From positions 87,620,893-87,684,892 of the forward strand of contig CM077594.1 in the NCBI GenBank assembly GCA_039654915.1: a stretch of 64,000 nucleotides of DNA, in the 5' to 3' direction. How positions within the stretch are numbered: position 1 is the first letter of the stretch; every line of letters begins with the position of its first letter. The translations under genes were made by a program, and so were the position numbers. The notes below the pieces were generated by a model. It was not told the origin of the DNA, ran no database searches, and saw nothing but the letters and a program-made list of their open reading frames with translations. The DNA comes from Aquilaria yunnanensis (Eukaryota; Streptophyta; Magnoliopsida; Malvales; Thymelaeaceae). Shown piece after piece: positions 10,107 through 20,449 of this stretch.

Positions 10107-12395
10107 ATGGATCCGGTTAACGCGTGGGGCAATTCCTCCCTGGAAACCGTCGACCCAGAAATCCACGACCTGATCGAGAAGGAGAAACGCCGGCAATGCC
10201 GCGGGATCGAGCTGATTGCCTCCGAGAACTTCACTTCCTTTGCAGTCATGCAGGCCCTCGGCAGCCCCCTCACCAACAAGTACTCCGAGGGCATGCCCGG
10301 AAACCGCTACTACGGTGGCAACGAGTTCATCGATGAGATCGAGAACCTCTGCCGCTCCCGCGCTCTCCAGGCCTACCGCCTCGATCCTACCCGCTGGGGC
10401 GTGAACGTCCAGCCCTACTCCGGCTCTCCCGCCAACTTCGCAGCCTACACTGCCGTTCTCCAGCCTCATGACCGCATCATGGGCCTCGACCTCCCCTCTG
10501 GCGGCCACCTCACCCACGGCTACTACACCTCCGGCGGCAAGAAGATCTCCGCTACCTCCATCTACTTTGAGAGCTTGCCTTACAAGGTGAGTTCGACTAC
10601 TGGGCATATCGATTATGATAAGTTGGAGGAGAAGGCCTTGGATTTCAGGCCCAGGCTCATCATCTGCGGCGGAAGTGCCTACCCAAGGGACTGGGACTAC
10701 GCCAGGTTCAGGGCTATCGCGGATAAGTGCGGGGCGCTTTTGTTGTGCGATATGGCTCACATCAGTGGTCTTGTTGCTGCTCAGGTATAGTAGCCGCAAC
10801 TTATTGATATTTGTATTGGATCTTTCTATCCTGTTTTCTGAATTGTGGTGTTGGACTTGGATCTAAGGGTTTGCTCTTTTACTTTTAGTGTCTTAATCTG
10901 AATCTTTCAATGTTTGTTTTAGTTGTGTAGATCTGTGGGCTTTCCTTCATTTCATTCATTTTTATGTTATGATCTAATAGAAACGGCCATGCCCTAGTGT
11001 AGCTAGCTTCCCTGGGTACATCCATTTTTGTAATGAACTGTTAGAATTCCCTATAAATGCCGGCTACCTGAATTCAGTCGGTTGTACTTGCTGATACTTT
11101 TGCTTTGATCCGTCTAGTCTCTGCTGTGGGATGTTTTCTGGTCTGATTTCTGAGTCTAGTGATGCATTTCTACCCAGCATGGAGAAATGTATGTGGAGCC
11201 GGGCCTATATTGTATACAAAGATACTTGGCTGTCTGCGGTCTGGATTTCATAGATGAAAGTTTTAAGTTTTACATGAATTAGAGACGAGAAGACCCATTT
11301 GCAGTTTTGCCCAAATAAATCTGGTCTACCCTTTTTGTCTAAGCGGAATGCTTTGGGAGGTATGGAGCAATATAAACTTGAGGTGGGACTTGGTAGAAGA
11401 TAGATCACAGTGTCGTGATTTGGATCTGAAGTTTGTTTTGTCATTTACAATTTATGGATGATTATTTTATTCATGTATGTTGGTGGAAGCAGGAAGCTGC
11501 CAACCCCTTTGACTACTGTGACTTGGTCACAACAACAACCCACAAGAGCTTGAGGGGTCCTAGGTCTGGCATGATTTTCTACCGGAAGGGGCCTAAGCCT
11601 CCCAAGAAGGGCCAGCCAGAAGGTGCAGAGTATGACTTCGAAGATAAGGTCAACTTTGCAGTTTTCCCCTCGCTCCAGGGTGGTCCTCACAACCATCAGA
11701 TTGGTGCTTTGGCCGTTGCCCTGAAACAGGTCATGACGCCTGGATTCAAGGCTTATGCCAAGCAAGTCAAGGCCAATGCAGTTGCCATTGGGAATTACTT
11801 GATGAGCAAGGGTTACAAGATCGTTACTGAAGGAACTGAGAACCACCTTGTGCTTTGGGATCTCAGGCCTCTCGGGTTGACTGGTATGTTGATTAAGGAG
11901 TTTCTGGCCTTTAGATTAGAGATTGTGGATTTATGCTATAGATTTTAATACTGCTATGCGGTTTTTCTCCCAGGCAACAAGGTTGAGAAGTTGTGTGACT
12001 TGTGCAACATTACAGTAAACAAGAATGCTGTGTTTGGTGACAGCAGCGCTTTGGCACCCGGTGGTGTACGTATTGGTAAGAAGTTAATTGCTGTTTAAAG
12101 ATGGTATCGTCATTTTGTTGCTACAATATCTTATGCATTGGTGCTGGCAGGAACCCCCGCCATGACCTCCAGGGGTTTGGCTGAGAAGGACTTTGAACAG
12201 ATCGGAGAGTTCTTGCACCGTGCTGTAACGATCACCCTGAGTATTCAAAAAGAGTATGGAAAGCTTCTAAAGGACTTCAACAAGGGCCTTGTGAACAACA
12301 AGGAGATTGAAGCCCTTAAAGCGGATGTCGAAAAGTTTTCATCATCATTTGACATGCCTGGCTTCCTCATGTCTGAGATGAAGTACAAGGATTAG
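10107..12395 (+). CDS. SHM4: Serine hydroxymethyltransferase, cytosolic type
   Basis: This PLP enzyme interconverts serine plus tetrahydrofolate with glycine plus 5,10-methylene-tetrahydrofolate, feeding one-carbon metabolism. Exons are 10107-10784, 11493-11883, 11974-12075 and 12151-12395. All introns are GT-AG and the spliced frame gives 471 residues, the usual length of the plant cytosolic isoform. Visible signatures are [10 protein letters not shown] near the N-terminus, the [10 protein letters not shown] loop, the [10 protein letters not shown] segment, and THKSLRGPR, whose Lys (about residue 244) forms the Schiff base with PLP. The N-terminus ([19 protein letters not shown]) lacks a mitochondrial or plastid presequence, which supports cytosolic location and the SHM4/SHM5-type label. 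The ATG is the first in a good context after a pyrimidine-rich leader. Exon 1 is GC-rich compared with the surroundings. No damage is seen. The exact Arabidopsis paralogue name is inferred. Confidence 0.97.
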
Positions 12396-12660
12396 GTTTT
12401 AAGATCTGCTTTCCCTTTTTGGTACCAATAGCATTTCACATTTCCAAAAAATTACTCCCTTTTGTTCACTTGAGAATCAAAACAGAATCAAACGGCCCTA
12501 CGCCCCAGGTTGTTTTATCCTTTCACTATGTGTAGCCAAATTTCGTTTGATTTTATGTATCTTTGGCCTTCAATCTTGTAACCGGTTGATTGATTGTGTT
12601 CCTTATAATGTAGGAATGGCTTGAATTGTATTCTCAAGACAACAATTTATGGGTCTAAAA
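12396..12660 (+). other. Probable SHMT 3' untranslated region
   Basis: This T-rich stretch follows the stop codon and has several imperfect near-upstream elements. No canonical AATAAA is seen, which is common in plants. The 3' limit is a guess. Confidence 0.4.
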
Positions 12661-15600
12661 ATTGAGACATAGCGTATAAGGCCTGTCCATTGTGAGATAT
12701 CAGTCACTTTAACACTAATGGTCGTGGAAGTGCAATGGAGTTTTAGCTTTAAAGTCTTTGCAAGCGTTTATTTTGTATATAAGTCTAAGATGCGTCTGAC
12801 CTTATGTGTGTCGTATGGCTATAGTAACGTTTCTGCCATCATTCGCAAAAACTAATTCCAAGCTTATCATTTTTCTATCTGTCTGAATTGTGGTTTTTTG
12901 TGGGTAGTCTTTCCTTGCTCTTGTCGTTCATCGTTCTTATTTAGCACAAGCTCCGATGACGGCGTTGGGCAAGGCTGGGTCGTCTTCAACAGACAATGGC
13001 GACTACAGTACAGTGGTTGGCGGTGGTATGTTTGGTCTTTGATGCAGTAATGATTGGAAATTTGAATTGCGGTAGCCATGGTTCTCTCTTTTCCGGCAAA
13101 TTGGAGGTGCTTGGAGCATTGGGTTTGCATCCATGAATGGCAACATCATCCATCTATGAAGAATAGTTTTTGTTTGGCTATAGAGGATTTCAAATTGAAA
13201 ATTGGGAGTGAAATATGATAGAATGAGAATTCAACTGCAACCCCTGGGTTATCTTTTTTTAAAAAATCTAATTTCAGGAAAACAAATGTAAAATGTGATT
13301 TACACCCAGTTCGTTTTCACTTAAGTCAATTGACTTTAAAATAACTTATTTTTATTCTTACACATTTTTTAGTTAGAACTAATTTTAATTAAAATTTAAT
13401 ATTATATAGGTGTAATAATCCATTGAAAATACAAATTTTATAATCTTAGTAAATTTTTATGAATTTTTTTAATTTAGGGAATTAAAAAATAAAAATTTAT
13501 AAAAAATTAAAAACAACATGAAAATTTACTTTTAAATGGATTATTGTATATACATAATATTAGCTTTCAAATGAAATCAGTTTTAAGTAAAAAAATGTAA
13601 AAGTAAAAATAAGTCAGTTGACTTAAATTAAAACGAATTGGCTTATTAGATTCTGCTGATGAAATGTTAAACTCATACATATAATTAAATATATTAGTAA
13701 CAGTTCTATGACCACATTTCTATATATCTCACATGATTTATACATATACATCATTTTACTTATACATTGAATTTATACGTATATCTAATTTCAGCGACGA
13801 TTAAATTTGACACGATGTGTTTTATACTAGGAAGATAGTATGGGAACATAAATACATATAGATATGATGATCCCAATTCTCAAGCCATAGGTTAGAAAAT
13901 AGAGTACACGAGGTTTTGATGACCTGTACGTTATTGCAGGAATTTAATTCAATAGATTTAGCATTAAATAAATTGTGATTATAAGTAAGTAAAAAATTTT
14001 CACTCATAAATTCACATTGATCAACTAAAATTTTTCTTTATTTCAATTTTGAGTTGGGTTCGCTTTACATTATATTTTTATAATTAAAATGATTAGTTAT
14101 GATAGAAACATAATATCGTGAAACAAAAATTTGTATGTGCTTTGAATTTATACATATTTTCTTTGTTATTAAAAAATAATTTACTAAAATTTTTCATCTC
14201 TTATCAATTGAAACTTAAATTTTTAATATCAATGAAAAGTTTATCTAGAAAAATTTATTTTAAATTTCAGCAATTATAAACTAAATTATTTTAGTTAACT
14301 ATAGACCTTAAAGTAAATAATTGATGTTACAAAATTCAATTATCAATAATGAAAAAAATGACCGGAAACACAAAAATGTATCTAATTTATGTCAATCAAT
14401 TAATAGTTTAACTATTAACTTAATAAAAAAAAATGACTTAAGCCAAATCAACCGGAACTATAGTCAAAAGGAGGCAAATTATAATTATTAAAGTTTCATT
14501 TTAGAAAGAAATAATAAAGAAAGATAAAAAGAAAGTTTGGACCAAGATAAAAACTGAAAAAATTTATATATTAAAGGTTTAATAATTGATTTAATAAAGT
14601 AAAAAAAATTATTTAATTAATAAACTATGGTGACTAATGTCTTTGTTTAAAAGATAGTATATAAAAAATAAAAAAAAAAGTTTAGGGACCAAGAGAGTAA
14701 ATAGAAAAAATCTAGTTTAATAGTTATTAAATTTAGAGACAAAAATGGAACACGAGTGGAACTTGAGGACTAACTGGGAAGTTGCAACACATGCTCTTGA
14801 AAGGGTGAATGCCTTGTGAAAAGGGAATTAAACTTAAAAAAGAGTCAATGGCATCAAAGAAAAGGGAAAAAAAAATGAGGCACTGTTAATGTATAATCTA
14901 ATTCAGTATAGATGAATAATACAAATATTAGTCTCTTCTAGAAGTAAGTGAGATCTGTGTAGACCTGTGTAACAATGCAAGTCATTAATGGAACAATATA
15001 AAAAGATAAGATATACTTTGATATTAAATAAAATCTAAGTATAGATAATTGTATACATACAGAATAGTGAAACAAAGATGTTTTTACATATTATCAAAAA
15101 AGTGTTAAAGATAATAGATGAAAAATTGTCAAAATAGTTTCATTAACCAACTCAAATGAAACCATTAAGAGAAAGAAAAAGTTTTTGGTATTTATAATGC
15201 AGAAAAACATTGCATAATATATATACATAAATTTTTCCAGATTTTTATTCAATAATGAATCAGTGAAAAAATGAAACTTTTTAAGAAACAATCATTTATA
15301 CGTAATGCAAATGCATTGTTTTAACTAATTAAAACTCTAAATCAAACCCTATGTAAAAGCGCTCGTGTATTCTACAAACTATGTATCTGTTTCAATTAAT
15401 CAAACTTTGAATCTAATATATCTAACTAAATCTTTGAATAAAAACATGTAAAAGAAAATTTTTTTGTTATTTAGTATGATTAATAAAGCATGTCTCTCAT
15501 TTTCATTTAAGGCTCAATCATTTTAAATTTAAATAAACCATCCAAATTTTTTTTGTAAAGTTTTCAACAGATTGCAAAAGTTGGGGACCACTAGGCAAAA

Positions 15601-16047
15601 TTGTTATATTGAGGGTCAAAAATGGGCATTTTAAAATTCCCCTAGAATGCAGAAAAAAAAAAAAGGAAACGACCTGAGGGGAAACTTGCCATAAAATGGA
15701 AAACTATACATTCAGTCCGTAAATTATTAGTTTATTCAAGTATCAGTTCCCATACTTTATTATTTGCCTATATTACCATCATCAATATACAGCCTTCACC
15801 CTATCTCATAACAAAGGGAGAAAGTGGGGGATCAATTTGGCAGTTGTGAAATATTCAGAGACCAAAATAAAGATTTTACCACAAAACAGTGGAAAAAAAC
15901 CAGAATTGCATACTGTTGATAAACAGCAAAAGCTTTCTTCTTTAGAATATAGTATAATATCAAAATTCAGCACCCAAAATCAATAGAAATGAATCGGTTA
16001 AGATAAGTGAACTATTAATTTTGAACCTGGTTCACTTATATTATAAT
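12661..16047. other. Intergenic AT-rich DNA
   Basis: I see no convincing gene. 13200-15600 is strongly AT-rich and contains one foldback MITE (listed separately). The short open frames on both strands have no recognisable motif and biased A/T codons, consistent with chance. Confidence 0.5.
13306..13641. mobile_element. Foldback MITE
   Basis: The sequence folds on itself almost completely. It begins CCAGTTCGTTTTCACTTAAG, and the reverse complement of its end begins CCAATTCGTTTTAATTTAAG; pairing blocks continue to the centre (for example AATAATCCATT). It is about 336 bp with no coding capacity. No clear target-site duplication is visible, so the superfamily is open. Confidence 0.65.
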
Positions 16048-16159
16048 GGGAAAATTATCTAAATTTCCTGAGGTATTGGTGAATTTACACTTATGTCTCC
16101 CCCTATTTCAAATATCTATGCCTATCCCTTAAAAGTTTAACTCCATCAATAACCATTAT

Positions 16160-17137
16160 GCATAGTGTTAAATACCACGTGGTACCTAGATATACTGTTT
16201 ACTGTAGATACGCAATTTGCGATATAAATTTTTTTACATTTTTTTCATTTTACTGCACAGTATATTGTCGTATTTTGTTGTATTTTGCATACCGCCCACT
16301 TTTTGTATGCATTTTGTAAAAAAAACCATGATATACCGTAAATACTGTGTAGTATGTACCGCTGTCTTTTATTTTTCACGGCTATTTTTTCATTTTACAT
16401 CAAAATATTATAAATGTATAAAACATTAAAATATAAATAATACACATATCATAAAATAAATATTTATATTTTTTGTTACTTTTCTTAGTTAATATAAAAA
16501 TTTAATGAATGGTAGTAACTTGAAGGTTCATCATCATCGGCCCCAATCTTTTTCAATAATTTATTCGATGACAATTATCACATTTTTCAGACACAACATA
16601 GTTTTAAATAATATTTTTCAATTGAATTTCTAGTGCATTATACCCCAAGTGAATATTCATCTCTTTTATAGAATTTCTTGACTCAAAACCAAAATTCCAT
16701 GACAAGGAATAAATATGTTGCTTTTGCAGAACAAGCTGGGAAAGAAATGTTATACGTTGAGCCATTTAGGAACTCAATGTGGTATTAGAAAATGTATTGT
16801 TATTATAAAGTATTATTTTTTTTCTCTTATATCAATAAATTAGTTTTTTTAGTATTATTTATTTTGCTCTATATATAATATTTTTTATGTTTTTTGTATT
16901 TAAAAAAATCTTCTACCATATAAATTTTATTTATATTTGACAAATTATAAATGAGAAAAATTAGAATGCATATAAAATGTGTAAAAATGAATTATTGAAT
17001 AAATTATATTATCTTAAAATAATATTCTAATATTTATTTTTTTTTAAATAATAATATTATACGATACGATATACCATATGGTATACCTTAAAAATTCAAG
17101 ATACGGTGTACTTAGTGATAACGGTATTTAACACTTT
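16160..17137. mobile_element. Non-autonomous hAT-like element nested in a MULE
   Basis: An 8-bp duplication, ACCATTAT, occurs at 16152-16159 and 17138-17145. The left end contains AGTGTTAAATACC and the reverse complement of the right end contains AAGTGTTAAATACC, giving a terminal repeat of about 13 bp. The interior is AT-rich without long ORFs. The outermost bases are not perfect inverted repeats, so the boundaries may be off by a few bases. Confidence 0.6.
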
Positions 17138-17219
17138 ACCATTATTACAAAAAAAAAAAAAAAGGGCTACCTCGTTTTGCACCTTTAACTTTCTTACCTA
17201 AAAGTTTTACCCCCACCAA

Positions 17220-17935
17220 CTTCGGCATCTAACAAACTATGCCCCATCTCCCTCCATCCCTCACCTCTGCCCGCCATCATTGCTGCCATACGCACCACCA
17301 CCATCCCTGCCAGTCTGCCACTATCTCCATACTCAACGTCACCTCCGTACCAGCGACTCCACCATCTTATTGCGATGAACACGCTTCGATCGTCCGATTT
17401 GTCCGATTTCTGATGAACTCTCTTTGATCGACGAACATGCTTCAATCGTGACCCACTCCACTGTCCAATTTCTGATGAACGATCAATGAACGCACTTTGA
17501 TCATGAAACAATGGAGCATTTCTAATTGAGAGAAGAAACTGACAAACTGGATCAGGTGAAAAAGGCAGAGGGGATAGGGCATCTGGGCGACAACTGTGAT
17601 ACAATGAATTGGAGCGTCAGGGGTCATTGTCGATCTCTCTGACTTCCTCTTCTTCCTCCCTGCAGTCTCCTTTGGCCGATGGCTTCGACCACTCACTGAT
17701 TGTGGTCGCTCTCGATGTCGTAGAGGAGAACACGACTTTCGCAACCTCACACCTATCTTCTTCTTCCTACGAACAAAAACCAGTTCGCAGGAGAGGAAGA
17801 AGGCGAAGCGCGACCGCAGATTCGGGGAATGTCCGCGTTGGCGAGAGGAGAAAGCTTGGTGGCGAGATAGCTCAATTGGCTATGACCCAAGCTCATCAGG
17901 TGATGAGAGAGAAGGGAGTAACTTGTTAGATGCAT
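17220..17935 (+). pseudogene. Unidentified GC-rich cargo, possible captured gene fragment
   Basis: This segment is clearly richer in G+C than both flanks and than the element's own ends. Its longest + strand frame (17609-17929, 106 codons) is Ser-rich at the N-terminus (SISLTSSSSSLQS), then has a basic patch (RRRGRRRS) and ends GGEIAQLAMTQAHQVMREKG. I do not recognise the protein. Competing frames of similar size exist on the - strand, so neither strand nor frame is certain. Its position inside a transposase-less Mutator-like element makes capture of host coding DNA the most economical explanation. Confidence 0.4.
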
Positions 17936-18478
17936 AAGTTGGTGAACAAAATTTTTAAGGAAGAACGCTATGATGACAAAGTCAGGTGTTTTTCTTTTCT
18001 TTTATAATGGTGAATAATGAAGTTAGTTTTGAGGGGTGATAAGTGTAAGTTTTTGAAACATAGAGCACAAGTGTGGATTCGCTTATACATTAGGGGAGGG
18101 GGGTTTTGGTAACTTTTCCTATGATAATCCTTGTGTCCCACCTTGCTCGCAGCGTTGCCGCTGGTTGTGGCGCCGAAGATTAACGCCTGTACTTTTTTTT
18201 TGACATTTTTGCCTTTGGGAAAATCATAGTGACTGAATTGTGATTTTTTAAATGGCAACTCACTTCAAAATTTTATTGAAGTTTTAAGGTTACTTTGTAT
18301 TTTTTTAGAAGTATATAAGAACAAAAATGAGAATTAAAAAAAAAAAAAAGAGTAGGAACCGAATTGCAATTTTAACTATTACATTATACATTCAAAGTGA
18401 ATTTCGAAATTGAGCAAGCATGATATATTCACTATAAAAAACTTATAAACCATGGAAGTGTTTCGAAGATCTTAGAAT

Positions 18479-18507
18479 TTAGAAGTTAGAAGTTAGAAGT
18501 TAGAAGT
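18479..18507. repeat. Short tandem repeat, unit TTAGAAG
   Basis: The 7-base unit is repeated about four times. It differs from the plant telomere repeat TTTAGGG and is too short to imply a telomeric origin. Confidence 0.7.
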
Positions 18508-18520
18508 ATCTAAAACAGTA

Positions 18521-18761
18521 CTACCCTGATCCCATGTTGATTACGAGATTTTATTTTTTTGACTTAAACTTAACTTAATTTTTTATGATATTATTTGCTA
18601 GAAAATGTCTAGAAAATTATACTTATAAACTATAAGTTTTTTTTTCTAATTTATATATAAAAATTTCATATTTATATATCAAAACGTTGAAGATAAAAAT
18701 TATAAATTAATTGTTGTCAATAATAAATGATCTAAACAATTTGGGATGAAATTGGAGGGAG
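18521..18761. mobile_element. Stowaway-like MITE
   Basis: A TA dinucleotide flanks both sides (18519-18520, 18762-18763). The right end reads GGAGGGAG before TA, the classic Stowaway terminus, and the left end is a diverged CTACCCTGATCCC. It is 241 bp, AT-rich and non-coding. Confidence 0.65.
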
Positions 18762-19278
18762 TAATTGTTACAAACAGAAAAATGAGATACTGAGTGTAAT
18801 AAAAGTTTCTCAAGTTTTAACATAGTTAAACAATTGGAAAAATTATAAAAACCCCTTGAGGTATGGTAAAACCTACAATTTCATTCTCACTGTTTTAAAA
18901 ACTTATAATTTCCCCTGCACCCTTAGCTTCATTAGTAGGATCATTAGAGAAGTGGGAACTAGTGAACATTGAACGGTGTTAACCCAGAATTGCCCCTTTT
19001 AACAATATATAAGCTAGGACCTAACGGCCCATTCCTTCGTTTGCCACCACTTTCGTGGTCAGTCGAACCTTCTCACTACTCCTCTCATTCTACTACCATG
19101 ATCCAAACGATTATGAACATGGGATTCAACCCAAAACTTTGCCCACCATTTATTGGTGTTAATGGTGAAGCTAAATCGTTAAATTGAACAATTTTTTTTT
19201 TAATTTTATTTTAGGGCTTTGAGTTTGAAATTGTAAATTGGGTTGGGGATGAGGTTGATGATTAAGGGTTCCTGTCAC

Positions 19279-19738
19279 ATATGTTTGTAGGATGTCTGTG
19301 AGCAACATAAACCAATATGATTTTGAACATCTTCAGATTGAGAATAGACGATGTTGGCGCAGGTGGCGAACAGGTTTTAAAATATCAAGGAAAGACAAAA
19401 ACTCAGATAGACTTTACTATACATGTGCTGAAAAGAAATGCAAATTTTAGGGTTGGTGCATGTGAAAACAATCTATTGGACAGATCAAGATGGTTGGACA
19501 AAGTTTTCACAATAATGAAGATGCAAGGGTTGGTGATTTGGGCTATAATGTTGGAAATGGGTGTGAAGAAAAAGATAAAAGCACCCTTTTGGGTGTAATT
19601 GGGAGTGTATGTGGCAGACTTGAGAAGGTCAAATGTGATGTTCGAAGAATAACAGAATTTGTGTGTTTAAGTTTAAAGATTAGTGTAATTATGTTTGTAA
19701 TTGTACTTAGTATTTTCATGATGGAAATGAAAAAGTGA
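19279..19738 (+). pseudogene. GRF-type zinc-finger protein remnant
   Basis: In one frame the + strand reads RLYYTCAEKKCKF, then a stop where Trp is usual, then GWC, resembling the core of GRF-type zinc fingers found in short plant proteins and often near MULE or retroelement genes. The frame continues to a C-terminal hydrophobic segment (SLKISVIMFVIVLSIFMM) that could span a membrane, and stops at 19738. At least two in-frame stops interrupt it. It lies inside the MULE, in opposite orientation to the transposase. Whether it is MULE cargo or an original second gene is unknown; the family call is tentative. Confidence 0.45.
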
Positions 19739-20449
19739 AGTTCTATATTGAAATGTTAATGTCCATGATAAATTAGATTGATAGATTGTTTACCATATTC
19801 TTTAATAGGGTTTTTTGAAATATTAAAGATTTGATGAAGTTGGCTAAATATCGTGAACATAGGAATTCAATATAGGGAAGAGGTAACTATAAAATTTAGT
19901 AACTTATAAAAGGTAATGTCCCTGATAAAATGCATTCAAGGAGTGTGTTGTGAATTTGTTAGAGGGGGATTTTTTTAAAATTTAAAATTTGTTCTTAACA
20001 TCTTCTATTTCATTCTAGGAATTATATCAATGATCAAGTGAACCTAAACATAAGGGGATAATTGTAAAATTTGGAAACCTTGCATCCAATAAATTGTCAC
20101 AAATATAATCTTTCATTTATAAAATGAGGAGGATTGCACCAGCATCTAAGCCTTCAAAAAGACAACCATAGTCAACTAGAGATCTAAATTCAGCATTTAC
20201 AAAAGTTTTCCAAGTTTCTAACTTCAACATATACATCATTTTAATTAAATGCTACCTTAATCATTCAAAATAAGTTACTATGTTCAATTTCCCTACAAAA
20301 GTGTTCCAACATATTTTAGTTGCTTGGGCCTTTAGTCTACTTCTTGCTCCTACCTTTAGTCTGCAAGCAGAAACAATGAAGATTGTCAGAGGGGATCTTA
20401 TATGACAAAAACAATAGTTTCTGTGAATGTACCTTCTTAAATGCAGTTC

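Larger units (their letters stand above)
16048..18119. mobile_element. Mutator-like element with GC-rich cargo
   Basis: The ends are imperfect inverted repeats of about 90 bp: GGGAAAATTATCTAAATTTCC on the left, and GGAAAAGTTACCAAAACCCC as the reverse complement of the right. They are flanked by a 9-bp duplication with one mismatch (TATTATAAT at 16039-16047, TATGATAAT at 18120-18128). The terminal sequences resemble those of the larger MULE at 18836-24280, so the two are probably related. About 980 bp of a hAT-like element is nested inside. No transposase is visible. The right half (17220-17935) is GC-rich and looks like captured coding DNA. Confidence 0.7.

Noticed and set aside
10008..10799. 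263-codon open frame on the - strand opposite SHMT exon 1
   Set aside because: It mirrors the GC-rich codon pattern of SHMT exon 1, has no recognised motif and runs antisense through a fully conserved exon; it is a shadow frame.
12867..13130. 87-codon - strand frame downstream of SHMT
   Set aside because: No motif, no plausible promoter, and composition like the surrounding non-coding DNA.
18479..18507. Interstitial telomere repeat
   Set aside because: The unit is TTAGAAG, not TTTAGGG, and only about four copies exist.
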